Shown: positions 33,642-46,243, numbered from the stretch's first letter. The stretch is DNA of 64,000 bases from Epichloe hybrida (GCA_019022495.1 JAFEKR010000012.1:930001-994000), one strand, 5' to 3'. The notes: a model not told the origin generated them from the letters alone. Numbers and translations are program-made.

Positions 33642-35518
33642 ATGGACAAAGATCGGGGCGAGATCGTCGTCAACGATCAGCCTCAAGGGGCACGTCCGCT
33701 AACTTTTCAACAATATCAACAACCATCTCCGAGCAGTAGCGCAACTGGTGGCCGCGTTCCCGCTCAAAAACGCTATGAGCTAATTGACGGGCAATGGGTG
33801 CAACTCACCGCCGCCGGCTTGCCGCGCAAGAAGCCTGGCAGAAAGCCTGGCTCAACTGTCAAGCCGAAGACTGCCGATGGCTCCGACCCAGCAAACATGC
33901 GCAAACCAAGAAAATCCCGCGATCCAGATGCGCCGCCGATTCAACGTAAACGAAAAATGACTTCTGCCTCGGATGGAGACGGAGGAGATTCTGATGCTTC
34001 AAGGACCGCCTCTGGGCACCGTCACATCAGCACCTCTTCGCCGTCACAGCAACATCAACATTATGACTCCTCACCCAAAATGCCCAAGAGGGAGGGTTAC
34101 CCGGGATCGATGCAGAGCATTCTTAATGCTGATTCATCATCCACCAATTCTCCATCTGCCAGCACATCGATTCCGGTGCGCAGCAGTGGGTTGAGCTACG
34201 ATCCGATTCGCGGCAACTATGACCCCGTGCGGGGGACTCTAACATCTCGCATATCAAACTCATATCCTTCGACGTCCGGGTCGCCACGAGGGCCAACACA
34301 GACAACAGCGAATCAATCTCCTTCGATAGCGAGCATGATTGAATCACAGGGTCGCACTGCAACGTCCCCACAACATGCTCACCCGCCAGAATCAGCCCAT
34401 GGGCGATTGCAGAGTCGAGACCCGTCGTCCCTGCCACCATCGCCCTCATATAGGGCAACTTCAGGCACCGGGGCCCGTCAAAACAATGCATCAGAACTGA
34501 GTAGAGAGAACGCGATCAGTTTCCCAGTGCAAAGACCGGTCATCAACCAAGCCAACTTCACTACGATATCTAACGGCCCGATTCGAAGAGCATCACCCAA
34601 GCTCAAACTTACTACAGGCGCGTCCACGCCTAGAACGGACACTTTGGACGACTTCCAGGACAGTGAAGGCCGATCCATCCTGGATTTCGGCAAGGCACGC
34701 CCCGGCGAGGAGTTTCAAGCCCCTACCATCGTCCTTAATATTCCTATCAAGGTTGGCGAGACGAATAAGTATGTCAATTTCATGCGTCTGGCCGAGGATC
34801 GATACGGCTGGGATGCTCTCCATCCGCGACTGGCTGCCAACCGAGATCGAAAAGCCCGGATCGCCGCTGCTACGGCATCATTAGAAAAGGCCGAACTAGG
34901 CCGTGATTCTGGCGATGAAATGTCCCTAGATCTTTCTGATGGCGAGGCTAGCAACCCCGAAAACGGAGGGACGAGCGGACCTGACACACAATTGAAGCCA
35001 AAGAAGAAGAGAAACTTTAAAGAGGATCAATACGATGTCGCGGATGACTTTGTGGACGATTCAGAGCTGCTATGGGAAGCCCAGGCAGCTGCCAGTAGAG
35101 ACGGCTTCTTTGTCTACTCGGGTCCCCTCGTGCCCGAGGTGGAGAAACCTGCCATGTATGTTACATATACTGTTACTCCCCCCCCGCCCCCCTCTTCCAG
35201 CATGGACACTTTCATTCATACTGACACGCGAATTCTAGTCCACATGAGAGACCGAAACGTGGCCGTGGCAGTCGAGGTGGTCGCGGCAGCCGAGGAGGCT
35301 CGACAAGGGGCGGCACGTCCGGTCGTGGTGGCGGTCCTGGGTCTCGAGGAGGATCCATAACCCGAAAGCCACGCATCACCAAAGCAGAGAGGCTGCAACG
35401 CGAACGTGAAAAGGCGGAGCGAGAGAACATGGCGCAAATAAGCAAGACTCCCACAAACGGCTACGTCCTCCAGCCCCCGGCAACTCCAGCCTTTTCTGTA
35501 AGCGAACTCGGCGCTTGA
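33642..35518 (+). CDS. HPC2: HIR histone chaperone complex subunit Hpc2 (ubinuclein-like), two exons
   Basis: Predicted 597-residue nuclear protein. Hpc2/ubinuclein binds Hir1-Hir2/HIRA and histone H3-H4 and supports replication-independent nucleosome assembly and histone-gene repression. Exons 33642-35155 and 35239-35518; the 83-nt intron (GTATGT...CTAG) joins EKPA to IPHERPKRGRG. The first 330 residues are low-complexity Ser/Pro/Gln with basic patches (RKKPGRKPGS, an AT-hook-like core). A conserved segment PTIVLNIPIKVGETNKYVNF lies near 355-375. The Hpc2-related domain is DQYDVADDFVDDSELLWEAQ followed by FFVYSGPLVPE (about 460-500). The second exon encodes an RGG-rich tail and a charged helix. 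The end is less sure: a good donor (TCT|GTAAGC) occurs 24 nt before the stop, so one more exon is possible. Confidence 0.85.
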
Positions 35519-36417
35519 GTACAACAGCAACACACGTTCCGTGGATTTGATCTTGGTCAGAAGAATGCCTCGCGACCATGCATGTACAAATTTCCTGTCC
35601 TTCCATCTCATTGGGGTTTTCTTAGAGTGCTTGTTGGCGCCTTCTCAATTCTGTCCCGAGACCCACCGAAGCAGCGAGCGATTCCTTCTTGGCTCGTCTC
35701 CCCCCCCTCATCTTCCATTCTACTATTCTCCCTTTTTTTTTTTCTTTTCTTTTCTTTTCCTTTTTTTTTTTTTTTTTTTTTAGGGGGGTAGGGGGGGCTG
35801 AGTGATTACCATGGGAACCAGCATGTTGCCCCGTAATGCAGTGCTTCGCTGGGGGTTCTGTGTCGCAGGAAAGGCTTGATAAAAACCATGTTGCTTTGTC
35901 GTCTGGCGTTGAGGTGTTTTTTTGTTTTTGGCGCGGGGAGGATCATATTCTCTTCTGCTCATGATAGTCGTAGGTGTAGGTAGGTCCGCTTGGCCGCAGC
36001 CAAGTAGAGGAATTGGCCGTGTAAAACAACGCTGTTTTGAAGGACATGGAGGGCAGAGAATAGACTTGATACATTGACAAGTAGACTCTTGTGTGGAACA
36101 AGGAACGGATTGATGCAGGTGCGACATTGGTTTCTAATCTCTTTGCTCTCTTGGAAATCTTGTTTATTTTATTCGGGGAACAAGGGAGAGAAAGACGAGT
36201 CTTTGAGAGGAACGGGACATGTATACATGCCCCTTTTGAAATGCATCTCACTACTCTTTTTGTGAACTAGTGCCTGTACAAATCATGTTTCTTGGTCCCC
36301 ATCAGCCACGGGTGTGTGCTCTGCTCTGCTCTGCTCTGTTGCACGAATACAAGGACTCAAGTGCAGTCCTCCCATCGCATCTTTCCCCCCCTTCTCTCCT
36401 GTGACCCAGCTGTGAAA
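35519..36417. other. Convergent intergenic region, HPC2 / GGA
   Basis: Tail-to-tail spacer. It holds T-rich blocks at 35735-35781, including an uninterrupted T20, that may serve 3'-end processing of HPC2. No gene seen. Confidence 0.5.
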
Positions 36418-38671
36418 TTAGGCGATGCTGAACTCGGGAATCTCACCCATCTCATTCTTCTGCTCGGTACCAACTTTGTACGTGGCTCGCCATCTCAACT
36501 TGACAGACTCTACTTTTTGCGCCTGGTTGCCCGAGTGCCAAACGTTGACTTCTTGGGTAATGCCGCGGATTTGCTTGGGAGCGAGGTCACGACCTGTTTG
36601 CGGTCTGAGTTGCAGCTCGTAGCCCTGCGAGGTTTTTGGACTAGTCAGTGTCTTTTTTTTTTCTGGGAGGACATGACGGACGAGAGGAGGGGTTTTGTTT
36701 GGGCAAAACTCACTTTGGTGACCGCCAGCTGGAAATGGAGCTCCGTTACGGGCTGAGCAGAGTTGTTGGAAAAGGCAAAGGTGATGTGGATGGAGTTGCT
36801 TGCGCCGGTGGCACGTCCGGCGAGGAAATCGGTGCGCAGGAGAGACTGGTTGATTGTGCCCTTGTGTTCCCTAGGCTTGCTAGACGCGGCGGGAGGTAGG
36901 GACGAGGAAAAGCTCCATTCGTCTTCGTCGTTGTTGGACGCGGCCGCCCGTTGAGATGGTGGAGGTGGAGGTGGAGGTGTTGAAGAAGTGGCTGCCAGAG
37001 CGGCAAATGGGTCGGCGGCCACTTGGTAAGCTGGGGGTTTGGTTTGTTGCTGAAGCGAAGGCTGAGGAGTGCCTGAATGTGAGGGCATTGGTGATGTGAA
37101 GGATGCAAACTGCGAAAAGGAAGGGGTTTGGTTGGACACGTTGCCACTCGCGCTGTTGTCCTGCGTCACAGATGAAAGCAGAGCCGGGCCTGGTATGTCT
37201 TGTCGCCGTTATCGTCAGCAAAGGAGGGGGGGATAGAAAAAGAAAAAGAAAAAAGAAAAAAGGGAGTTAAATATTAACAAGGCAAACAGGCTCTGGTGGA
37301 GGAGAGAATGAGGTTCGTATTGCCGCCAAACTTACTTGAATTGGCTCCAAACCCGAGGCTGATGTTGCCCCCTTGACCAAAAGTGCTTGAACTGCTGCTA
37401 CCAATATCGAGACCCAACAGGTCGTTTTCCAGACCACCTGCCTGTGATCCGCCAGCTACAGAAGCGCCATTGCTTCCATTGGTGGCGCCACTTGCATCGC
37501 CATCGAAGTCGATCAGAGACAACTCGGTGGCCGCGTTGGCCGAAGTCGATGAGGCTTTGGATGCTGATGGAGGAGGAGGAGGAGGAGCAGCGCCAGATGC
37601 AACTTTAGCTGCCCCTTCCACGTCACCCTTTTTCATCAGCTTATATCTCTCCACAGTTCGATGGATGCTGTCATTGATCTCGAGCAATCGAGCGACGGCC
37701 TCGTGGTCTTCCGATTCCTCTTCGCACATCTTTTGAATCTTGGGCTGCGCACTCTGCAGCGCCGAGGCAAGCTCACTGAACACGTCTCCGTCGGACATGT
37801 TGTCGCCTGGCTTAAACGCTTCCAGACGTTCTTCCAGTAATCTTGCCTTTGCCTGTATCTTGGACACTTCCTCGGCTGCCTTGGCCCGGTAGTCCGTCTT
37901 GGATCGGGTATCGTAACCGGCCATGACTTTCATCAAGCGATTTGCCTCTCGAAGATCCTCGGGCGATCCACGGCGGATGAGTTCTTGAAGTTTGGCCGAC
38001 TGCGCCTCCTTTTCCTCCTCCTCCATCTCTTCGGCAGACTTCAGGTTCTGCGGCTCAAGTTAGTACCCATGGCAAACGACAAAAAAAAAAAAAAAAACGT
38101 CTCTGGAGCCGAGTTTTGTTGTACTCACGTCGCTTGGATTCAGGACGGCAGCATCCTCCCTTCGAACTTCAGGGAACATGTAGCCCTTGTAGCTCAGCAA
38201 GCGATGCATATCTCTAATGAAACCCAAATCCTCCTTGTAGCGACTGGTGTCGCATATCGTCACGCGCCATTCCTCGATGGCCTCGAGGATCCTGGCTTGC
38301 ACCCTCGTTGGTCGCATGGGCGGTCGCTCAGGAAATCTGCGGACGAGTTCATTGAGGAACTCCTTGGTGCTGATCTGCAAGTGAAAGGGGTAGCCGCAGT
38401 TCTTGACGCATATGTCGAGCAGGCCGAGGGCCAGAAGCGCAACGTTGGGGTTCCGATGGTTGATGTAGCTGACGATGGTGGTGGCTGCCTCGCGAGGAGC
38501 AGAGCCTTTTCTGCTGTTGATTAAATCGGCAATCTCTAGACACAGCGCCAGGTTAGGCTCGTAGTTTTCGGGGCTGCAAGCGCCTTGGATGAAGCGCTGG
38601 AGCTGCGAAGGGGCGTGGCCAAACTCGCTCCAGCAATCTCGAGCGGCTGCCCTTGCCGAAGCAGCCTCCAT
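36418..38671 (-). CDS. GGA-type clathrin adaptor (VHS-GAT-GAE), four exons
   Basis: Predicted 645-residue ARF-dependent adaptor that sorts cargo from the trans-Golgi to endosomes and vacuole. Exons 38671-38129, 38047-37336, 37189-36714 and 36624-36418; introns of 81, 146 and 89 nt, all with GTGAGT or GTAAGT donors and exact frame closure. Domains: VHS (about 1-145: LALCLEIADLINSR, ALLALGLLDICVKNCG); GAT (about 185-290: LQELIRRGSPEDLREANRLM, a three-helix ARF and ubiquitin binding region); a hinge with a clathrin-box-like ENDLLGLDIG and Pro/Gln/Ser-rich sequence; and the gamma-adaptin ear (about 520-645: IHITFAFSNNSAQPVTELHFQ, then LRWRATYKVG). All parts expected of the family are present. The first intron holds a T17 tract. 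The promoter is divergent with TSR3 and carries a 9-bp repeat. Confidence 0.93.
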
Positions 38672-38675
38672 GGTC

Positions 38676-38751
38676 GCCGATTGTGCCGATTGTGCCGATT
38701 GTACCGATGAATGTGCCGATTGTGCCGATGATGCCGCCGATTATGCCGATG
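38676..38751. repeat. 9-bp CCGATTGTG repeat at the GGA 5' end
   Basis: About eight imperfect units of CCGATTGTG / CCGATGATG / CCGATTATG begin five bases upstream of the GGA start codon, so they form the proximal 5' leader. Followed on the far side by GACT tetranucleotide repeats (38996-39040) and a T22 tract (39091-39112). Confidence 0.8.
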
Positions 38752-39245
38752 AACAGAGTGCTCAGAGGCTTCTTGGTTGGTTGGACGTATTTGTATGTAG
38801 TTGCGTGATGTGATGGGAGTCCAGCCCGCAGATGGCAGCAAGTGGACCTCCAAGAAGTGGCCGAGTTGCAGCCGAAGTCGGGTTGCTGCGTAATAAACAA
38901 GACGAGAACAAGAAGAAGCAAGGGAAGGGGGGGGGGACAAGGATATAAAAATTCTGGAATCGATTTAACGAGTCCTTGATGGCTGCTGGGCTGCTGACTG
39001 ACTGACTGACTGATGGACTGACTGAGATGGACTGACTGATCCAGGGTGGCCCCGCCCCGCTCCCACCATGTTGTCTTGTCTTGTCTTGTCTTTTTTTTTT
39101 TTTTTTTTTTTTTCTTTTGCTGTACGGAGGAGCACGACGGAGAAAGACCAGAACGAAGCATCCATCACCAGCCCATCACCAGCCCATTGCCGAGCACTCG
39201 GGATTTTCGTCCTCTTTCTCTTAAGACGCCGATTTGTCCACGCCA

Positions 39246-39977
39246 ATGGTCCGACACAAGAAGGATTTTCCCGCCAGGGGTAAGAGAGGCGGCGGCCGGG
39301 GCGGCGGTTCAAGACAGCCCCGCCGGCATCATGACCGCCAGCGTGATGACCATGACGAAGATAGCCCGCCTGCAACACCTGCTTTCAAAGCAGCCTGTTG
39401 GGACCTGGGCCACTGCGATCCGAAGCGATGCTCGGGGAAAAAGCTGATGAGGCTGGGACTCATGCGTCATCTTCACATGGGCCAACGGCACAACGGAGTC
39501 ATCATCACCCCCAACGGCCGTCAAGTCGTCTCCCCGGCCGATGGAGAACTAATGGACCAGCACGGCGCCGCCGTCGTCGAGTGCTCATGGGCCCGGACGC
39601 AAGAGGTCCAGTGGAGCAAGGTCGGGGGGAAATGCGAAAGATTGCTGCCGTATCTTGTCGCCGCCAACACAGTCAACTATGGCAAGCCATGGCGGTTGAA
39701 CTGCGTCGAGGCTCTGGCGGCGGCCTTCTACATCTGCGGACACCCGGACTGGGCGGAGCAAATACTGGCGCCCTTCTCGTACGGAGAGTCATTCCTGAGC
39801 ATCAACTCCAGCATACTCGAGCGATACGCTGCCTGCGAGGATGCAGCGGGTGTGAAGAAGACGGAAGCAGAATGGATGGAGAGGCTGGAGCGTGAGTACG
39901 CAGAGAGCAGAGAACAAGGCAACGGTGACATGTGGACAACCGGGAATACCAACCGAAGAGCGATTTCCTCTTCTGAG

Positions 39978-40009
<32 letters not shown>

Positions 40010-40571
40010 TCAAGGCTCCGAAGACGACGAGGAAGAAGACAGTGGCGCGAGGTCGGACCGTCGAGGGAGCCTCGATGGCATATACCTGGGCAAACGACCA
40101 CTGGGCCCCAAGCCCAGCGAGGTCCCGCCACACATGGCAGATGGAGAGGCGAAGCGTGACAAGGATCCCTTCGACGTCACAGATGACAGCGACGACGAAG
40201 CCGCCATGGAGGAGATACGGCGCAAGGTTCTGGCTTCCAAACCATTCTCAAACCCGAACCCGGAGACGGAGCAGAGGAAAAAACCTGCCACGATACCCAA
40301 GCCTCCGCAACGCCAGCAGTATCAGGTCGATCTCGACGTGCAGCCCGATTCGGACAATGAGAGACGTGTCGGCGACGAGGACGACGACGATGATGATGAC
40401 GATAGTGGTGCCGGGCATGATGACGACTTCGATAACATCATGGAAGCGACGCCGGTTACCGACAAGATTGGGTTGGCAAAACTCGAAAAGGAACGGAGAC
40501 AAGCCACCACCACCACCACCACCACCAGGAGCTTCTCATTGAACTCTGTTTCTGCACCCAACCGATGGTAG
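39246..40571 (+). CDS. TSR3: Tsr3, 18S rRNA aminocarboxypropyltransferase
   Basis: A 441-residue single-exon protein. Tsr3 transfers the aminocarboxypropyl group of S-adenosylmethionine to a hypermodified pseudouridine of 18S rRNA, a late cytoplasmic step of small-subunit maturation. After a basic Gly/Arg-rich start (residues 1-40) come the RLI-like N-terminal block (CWDLGHCDPKRCSGKKLMRLG, about 49-69) and the SPOUT-like catalytic part with VVECSWARTQEVQWSKV, RLLPYLVAANTVNYGKPWRLNCVEA and the ICGHPDWAEQILAPFSYGESFL stretch. All are strongly conserved in the family. The C-terminal half is acidic and low-complexity, with 11 consecutive Asp (GAC codons) near residues 245-255. The ATG at 39246 follows a T22 tract in the leader. 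Fungal orthologues are often longer than yeast for the same reason. Confidence 0.93.
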
Positions 40572-40795
40572 TAAAGATGACATTGAAGGTGAAACAAACA
40601 TGGCCATGTGAAACCAAGATGAATCTTGCTTGTTTTTTTGAATGTTATATGGTACATACATGGCTGATAATAGTACACGTCTGTGAGAAAGTTAACCTGT
40701 TGTACATATTTCCACCCCTTTTGATGTCGTTGCAAGGACCACCCTCTTCACAACATAATTCCGTCCATCTACCTGGGTATGCGTCCCCTCTATTC
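40572..40795. other. Short tail-to-tail spacer, TSR3 / mtIF-2
   Basis: 224 bp shared 3' region of two convergent genes; no further feature seen. Confidence 0.5.
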
Positions 40796-43700
40796 TCACA
40801 AGAGTGTTCGTTCCTCCCTCACCTCTTCGTATGTCTGAATTTGGTCGTCCACTTGGAAATCCTGAAAGTCTTCCAGTCCAATGCCGCACTCGGTGCCCTT
40901 GCCCATCTCCGTGACATCTTTCTTGACGTGCTTGAGCGTATCGATTTTGCCTGTTATAGTAGAGATTAATTTTTCATAAAGGTTCCTATTGCCTCTTCCT
41001 TTCAACTAGTCACTCACCTTGGAAAACGACTTTGCCCTTCCGTATCACCTTGACCAGGGAAGACTTCTTGATCGATCCGTTTCGAACTCTGCATCCCGCG
41101 ATATTCTTCAAGACCCTCTTTTTCACGTTGATGGGGAAGATCTGCAGAATGTCCGCTTCGCCGCTCACGCGACTTGTGACGTTCATGGGAAGAAGTGCCG
41201 ACAGGGCTGCTTTGGCATCGTCCACGACATGGTAGATGACGTTGTGGTCGAGAATCTTCACCTTGGCATCCTCGGCCCGCTGCTTGATATGGGGCAGGAT
41301 GGACAGATTGAAACTGATAATGACGCTGTTCGAGGCCGCGGCGTGGTCGATGTCGTATTCTGATATTTGGCCGGCTGCTGATCTGAGAATCCTGGGCCGC
41401 ACCTCATGGTTGCCTAGTTCGAGAATACTCCCACACACGGCTTCCACCGAGCCAACGGCGTCGGCCTTCACGGTGAAGTTCTGGCATAGCATGCCAGGCT
41501 GTTCGGCTGGCTCCCGCTCCGCTTGGTCGGCTGACGTGGTTGCTTCGGCGGCAGCGTCCGCGGCCACCTTCATCTCACGTTGTCGCTGCTCTTGCTCTGC
41601 CAACTGCGCCGAGCTTTCTTCACGCTCCGCCATCTCCATTCGATACTCAACCGCCGTCTTGGCCCTCCCTTCGTCGGGCGCCTGAAGCACTCGTTGTCCG
41701 GCATCCGGCAGCTCTCGCCAGCCCAAGATTTCAACGGGGCTGCCAGGTGGTGCCTCGGCGAGTTCTTTGCCTGCCTCATTCCGTAGAACTCGAATCCTTG
41801 CCCACGTCTTGCCAGCGACAATGACATCTCCCGGACGAAGAGTTCCTCTCTTGACGAGAACTGTCGCGGCCTTGCCGTTCTGCTTGACACTTGATTCGAG
41901 AACCCAGCCCTCGGCCATGCCATCAGGCTCGGCTCGAAAATCGAGGATTTCTGAAAGCGTAACGATGTTCTCCTCCAGGTCAGCCATACCCTGACCAGTC
42001 TTGCCGCTGACGCACACGACTTGCACGTCGCCACCGTAGTCTTCAATTTCGACGCCATGCCGCGCGAGATCAGCCTTGACTTGGTCCACTCGGGCGTCCT
42101 CCTTGTCGATCTTGTTGATAGCCACAATGATGGGCACCTTGGCCGATGTGGCATGCTTGAGGGCTTCAATGGTTTGTGGCATGACGCTGTCATCTGCTGC
42201 CACGACGAGGACGACGATATCCGTGACATTAGCTCCGCGTTGGCGCATTGACAGGAATGCCGCGTGGCCCGGTGTGTCCAAGAATGTGATTTGCCTCCCG
42301 GTGGACATTTTGACAACAAATGCACCAATGTGCTGCGTGATACCGCCGTGCTCCTGTGCGGCAACGGAAGATTTTCGAAGCCAATCCAGAAGCGTTGTCT
42401 TCCCGTGATCGACGTGACCCATGATGGTGACTACAGGAGGTCGACTGGGGAGAGAGGAAACGTCGTCGGGCATCGGCCGCGCTCTCAAATCACGCTGCGA
42501 CCCAGAGTCTACTGAAGGTTCGAGCCCGTACTCCATGGATATGAGCGCAGCTGTTTCGCCAGTCATGATGGTGTCAGGAGTTACATTTTCAAAACCCATC
42601 TCTTCCATGTCGACCAAGAACTGTTCGGGCCGTTGCTTGAGGGCTTGCGCCAGATTCGATGCGCTGATGTACTCTGGAAGAAGTATTGGGACAGCCGGCT
42701 GCTCTTCTTCAAGATGTTTCTGTCTCCGAGCTTCCTTTTCGACTTTTCGGCGTTGTTTATGTTCCCATCGATGAATCGACTCGTCATCCCAATTCTCGTC
42801 TTCCATTCGGCGTGCCCTCGACGACTTTTTAGATTTCTTGGAACGTTTCTCATCTGCTCTCGTCTCTTCTTCTTCAATCTCGAACCGAGACTTCCATCGT
42901 TCGCTTCGCCGATCACCATCCCTGGAGGCGTGATGTGCAGATGTGTCGGGGCCACGCAATGCTCCATCACCTTCTCCCGAGTTTTTTCCTGAAGACTTCT
43001 TGGTCAAGCCATCAGCTGCTAAACCCTCCCGTCGACCTTTCCCTTTGCCCTCTCTCAAGTCTGTCACCCTTGTGTCTAACTCGCCCCAGAAATCCTGGGT
43101 AGCTGAAAGAACCCCCGTCGCCGAAGATGTTGCTGCGGCCTTGTGGCCACTGGATAGTATCTTCGTTTTGTGCTGAGACTGGGCATTCGACCTATTAGAT
43201 GGCGTGATTCCTGACCGAATCGTTGAATCGTTCCCGAAATTTTGAGCGTCAGTTTGCACCTGAGCTTTGCGATTACTGAATGTGCCCCATCCGACCTGCC
43301 TGGGGGCACCACCAGGGGGTTGTTTCGTCGATTCGTAGTAATGCGTCTTGCGCTGGCCAGAATGTGCTTTTCCACCAAAGAATTGCGAAGATGAGGACGT
43401 ATTTGTAGCGCCTGGCGCAAACCTGCTTGCGCTACCTCGGGCCGGTGGACTTTGAGTGCTCGCGGGCGTCGACTTCGCAGCCGAAGAGGACTGAGGCTCT
43501 CGAACAGACCTGAACACATCAGAAAGAACCGATTTGGACTTGTTCACTTGCGCTTGATGGTTGTCACGGAATGGCGTTTCAGACTTGAGCTGATCAGCGC
43601 TGCTGCGGGGGGTAGGCCTATGATGTCGGTTTGGGCTGGTCTTTGCCTCGGAGCCGGCGGTCCTGTTTCTTGCCTCTCTCTCGTGCGGCAGGAGACTATC

Positions 43701-44046
43701 GCTCACGGAGCTTGATGTGCCGTGCGACGTTTTGACGGAGGCGAAAGAGCCCCAGGAGCTTCCGGGGGGGTTGGAGCCACGGGCGAATTTCCCAGCGAAA
43801 CTTGATCTCGGGCCTTCGTTCTCGTCATCATTTGAATTGCGCAGGCCAGATGTCGTGCAAAGTGAGCGGGCGGGCCATGGGCGTTGCTGGCTCGATAGGG
43901 AAGTCGACGACAGATGAAGTCTGCAAAATGTACAAATGAATGGATGGCCGCGGCCCTGTCAACGAAGAATCATAAGCATTGCATCGCAGAATCGACTCAC
44001 ATGGTGCAGCATGGAAACTTACCTTCCAGGCACAGGCTCTTAACAT
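40796..44046 (-). CDS. Mitochondrial translation initiation factor IF-2, three exons
   Basis: Predicted 1038-residue mitochondrial GTPase that positions fMet-tRNA on the mitochondrial small ribosomal subunit. Exons 44046-44023 (24 nt, MLRACAWK), 43955-41018 and 40950-40796; introns of 67 nt each have donors GTAAGT and GTGAGT. The joins give CAWK-GRGHPF and [17 protein letters not shown]. The N-terminus is Arg/Ser-rich and lacks acids (transit peptide), and the next 350 residues are low-complexity with a charged IF2_N-like linker. The G domain starts near 515: [14 protein letters not shown] (G1), [10 protein letters not shown] (G2), [10 protein letters not shown] (G3), NKIDK (G4). Domains II-IV follow, ending [16 protein letters not shown]. 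At 1038 residues it is longer than yeast Ifm1, mostly because of the N-terminal linker. Confidence 0.93.
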
Positions 44047-44400
44047 CACCGCAGGATATGCTAGACCAGCAGGCAACGAATGGTGTCGAACATTTGCCTG
44101 GTGCGGAAGCAGAGACAAGTCGCTCATTTCGACGTGGAGCTACTTTTTTTTCCAGCCAGGGAACGGCGGACCAAGCTTGCTCTGTTCTGGACAACCTTGC
44201 CTCCAACTTGCTGACTTTGACGTGGGTCCATACATGATATGATAATCATGATAACATATCATGCAAGAGAGGCTTCTCGCTCGCTCTCGCCAGCAGTCAG
44301 CAGTGAGCTCGCAGATTTATCAACCATCACCCTCGACGAAGCAAATTCTAATTGCACAGCACGGCATAACGGCATACACCGCGCCGGCCAATTCCAGCAA
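44047..44400. other. Divergent promoter region, mtIF-2 / two-TM protein
   Basis: About 350 bp between two divergent starts; an imperfect palindrome (ATGATATGATAATCATGATAACATATCAT) at 44233-44261 is the only visible structure. Confidence 0.45.
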
Positions 44401-45427
44401 ATGGCAGCCACAAAACGATCTGGAAAGTCAAGAGTCGCCAAGTCCAGCGGCGCAGACGGGTCGTTCCCGTCACCTTTCAAGCAGCCCCCTGAGGTCTTGA
44501 AGCCCTTCATCGACGGACTATCCGAAAAACATGTCTACATCGCACACATTGACTCCAAGGAGGCCTTCTTCAAGCGCAAAGTGTTTCTTGTCCCGGTCGC
44601 CATGAACGTAGCGGTATCTCTGCTGTTTGTATGGCGAATGTATTCCATATTGCCATGGTACTGGAAGATTGTGCAGTCCGGGCTCGGCGCGCAAAACGAA
44701 GCCACCTTTCCTGTACACGATTCGACGTGGAAGGAGTTCGCGCGGGAAGTGCTGAAACGCGGCATCACCATGTTCATCGACTTTCTCCTATTCGTCTTTG
44801 TCTGGCCATGGCCGGTGGAATTTGCTGCAGGACAAGCTCATGGCAATCCAATGTTCTGGAGGCGCAAAGTTGGATTCCGCGACAAGGAGATTTACGTACG
44901 ACGAAGCCGCGACTGGGACCGTGTTTTGGGGGATTTTTTCAAAGATGCGGACTCGAGGAAAATCCTGTTCGCATACATCAACGCGGCAACGTCGCCCTTG
45001 TTGCAGGAGCAGAAGACGGGTTATCTGCTGATGAATGGACAATGGGACCTCGACTGGGCCAGTATGGTTCATGCCCACGAACTGGTGGACCAGAAGGTAG
45101 CTGGTCTCGAGGCTTTCACGAGTGTAGTCTTGGTTTTTCACAAAGACTTCGGCTGGATGTGCTACGATTTGAAGACCAGCATTGCTGCTGAAGGAGATGG
45201 CAAAAGAAGACAGGTCTTCGCCTTCAGAACCGCTCTCGCAGCAATGGGCAAGGAAGACTTGTTCTACCGATGGGTGGAGATGGTGCAGTTCGATGCAACC
45301 CAGCCTGGAGGATTCGGTCCCGAGCAACAAGAGGTCACGGCCAAAAAAAATCCGAGGCATGTTTGAGGAGGCTGGCATCAACTTTGACGAACTGTGGAAA
45401 GAGGCCGTCAGGGACGTGGGCGTGTAG
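44401..45427 (+). CDS. Conserved two-TM protein of unknown function, frame break near the end
   Basis: I do not recognise a characterised family; the sequence resembles conserved Pezizomycotina hypothetical membrane proteins. From the ATG at 44401 the frame encodes a basic N-terminus, a segment EKHVYIAHIDSKEAFFKRKVFL, a first hydrophobic helix (FLVPVAMNVAVSLLFVWRMY) and a second (ITMFIDFLLFVFVWPWPVEF), then a soluble region with FWRRKVGFRDKEIYVRRSRDWD and GWMCYDLKTSIAAEGDGKRRQVF. As written it stops at 45366, after an A8 run (45343-45350). With seven A the frame continues AKKIRGMFEEAGINFDELW to a stop at 45427, which looks like the true end (about 341 residues). The open frame also extends upstream to 44239. 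A base error or a real indel is equally possible from one sequence. Confidence 0.7.
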
Positions 45428-46243
45428 AGGAAACCGAGCTGCAAACGATGAAAATAACAATGAACAATCTGTACGGAGTGCCGTTGGAAATTGATGCTGA
45501 TGGGTGTGGGTTGAGTTGGTGGGTTGAGTTGGATAGAGTCATTCCCACGGAAATCCCACGGAAATCCCAACCCGACACGACTTCACGCGCCTGGCCCCTC
45601 GCGTAGGGGTTGACAGCACCACCAGGCCGCTGGCATGTGCCTCGAGCTCACCGAGCTCACCACTAACAATCCAATGATACAGCTGGTCCATTTCTTGTTT
45701 GGCTCGCCTCGCCGCCCACCCACCCACCACTGCCACCAGTGACCACTGCCACCCACTGCCACCCACTGCCACCCACTGCCACCCACTGCCACCCACCACT
45801 GCCAACGCCGCCACCAGTGACCACTGTCAACTGACCACCCCTGCCCTGTGCCTTGTTGGCCCATTAAACAAACGCCCATCAATCAATCAACACCAATCAG
45901 ACCAGACAGATCCAGACTTTGATACTTTTTGCAGACGCTTTGCAGACGCAGCCATTGTCATCCTTCGACCGGCCCCCTTCACCCCCATCACCTACCTACA
46001 GTTACTCTACCTTGTCTTGTCTGCCTCGCCGTGTGCCTCCTAAAACACCCGCACATTATTCTGCACCCACGAGTCCACGACCTTGCTCGTATTTGTCGCG
46101 TCCCACCCCCTTTCCGCACCACGCTCGCACTTGTTGCTGTCTGGACAAGTTCCGTGACCTTGCGACTGAGCGGCGCATTGACTTGTCGCCGCTGTGCTCA
46201 TCCCCTCGGCGACCCTGGTTCTCTCTCTTCTTCTCAAATTGAA
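45428..46243. other. Intergenic region with minisatellite, and VPS74 leader
   Basis: The first part holds a 10-bp repeat; the last 300 bp are C/T-rich and look like the VPS74 promoter and leader. No gene seen. Confidence 0.5.
45744..45800. repeat. 10-bp ACCCACTGCC minisatellite
   Basis: Five to six exact 10-bp units, flanked on both sides by related GCCACCAGTGACCACTG segments (45733-45748 and 45809-45826), so the whole block 45715-45830 is repetitive. Confidence 0.9.
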
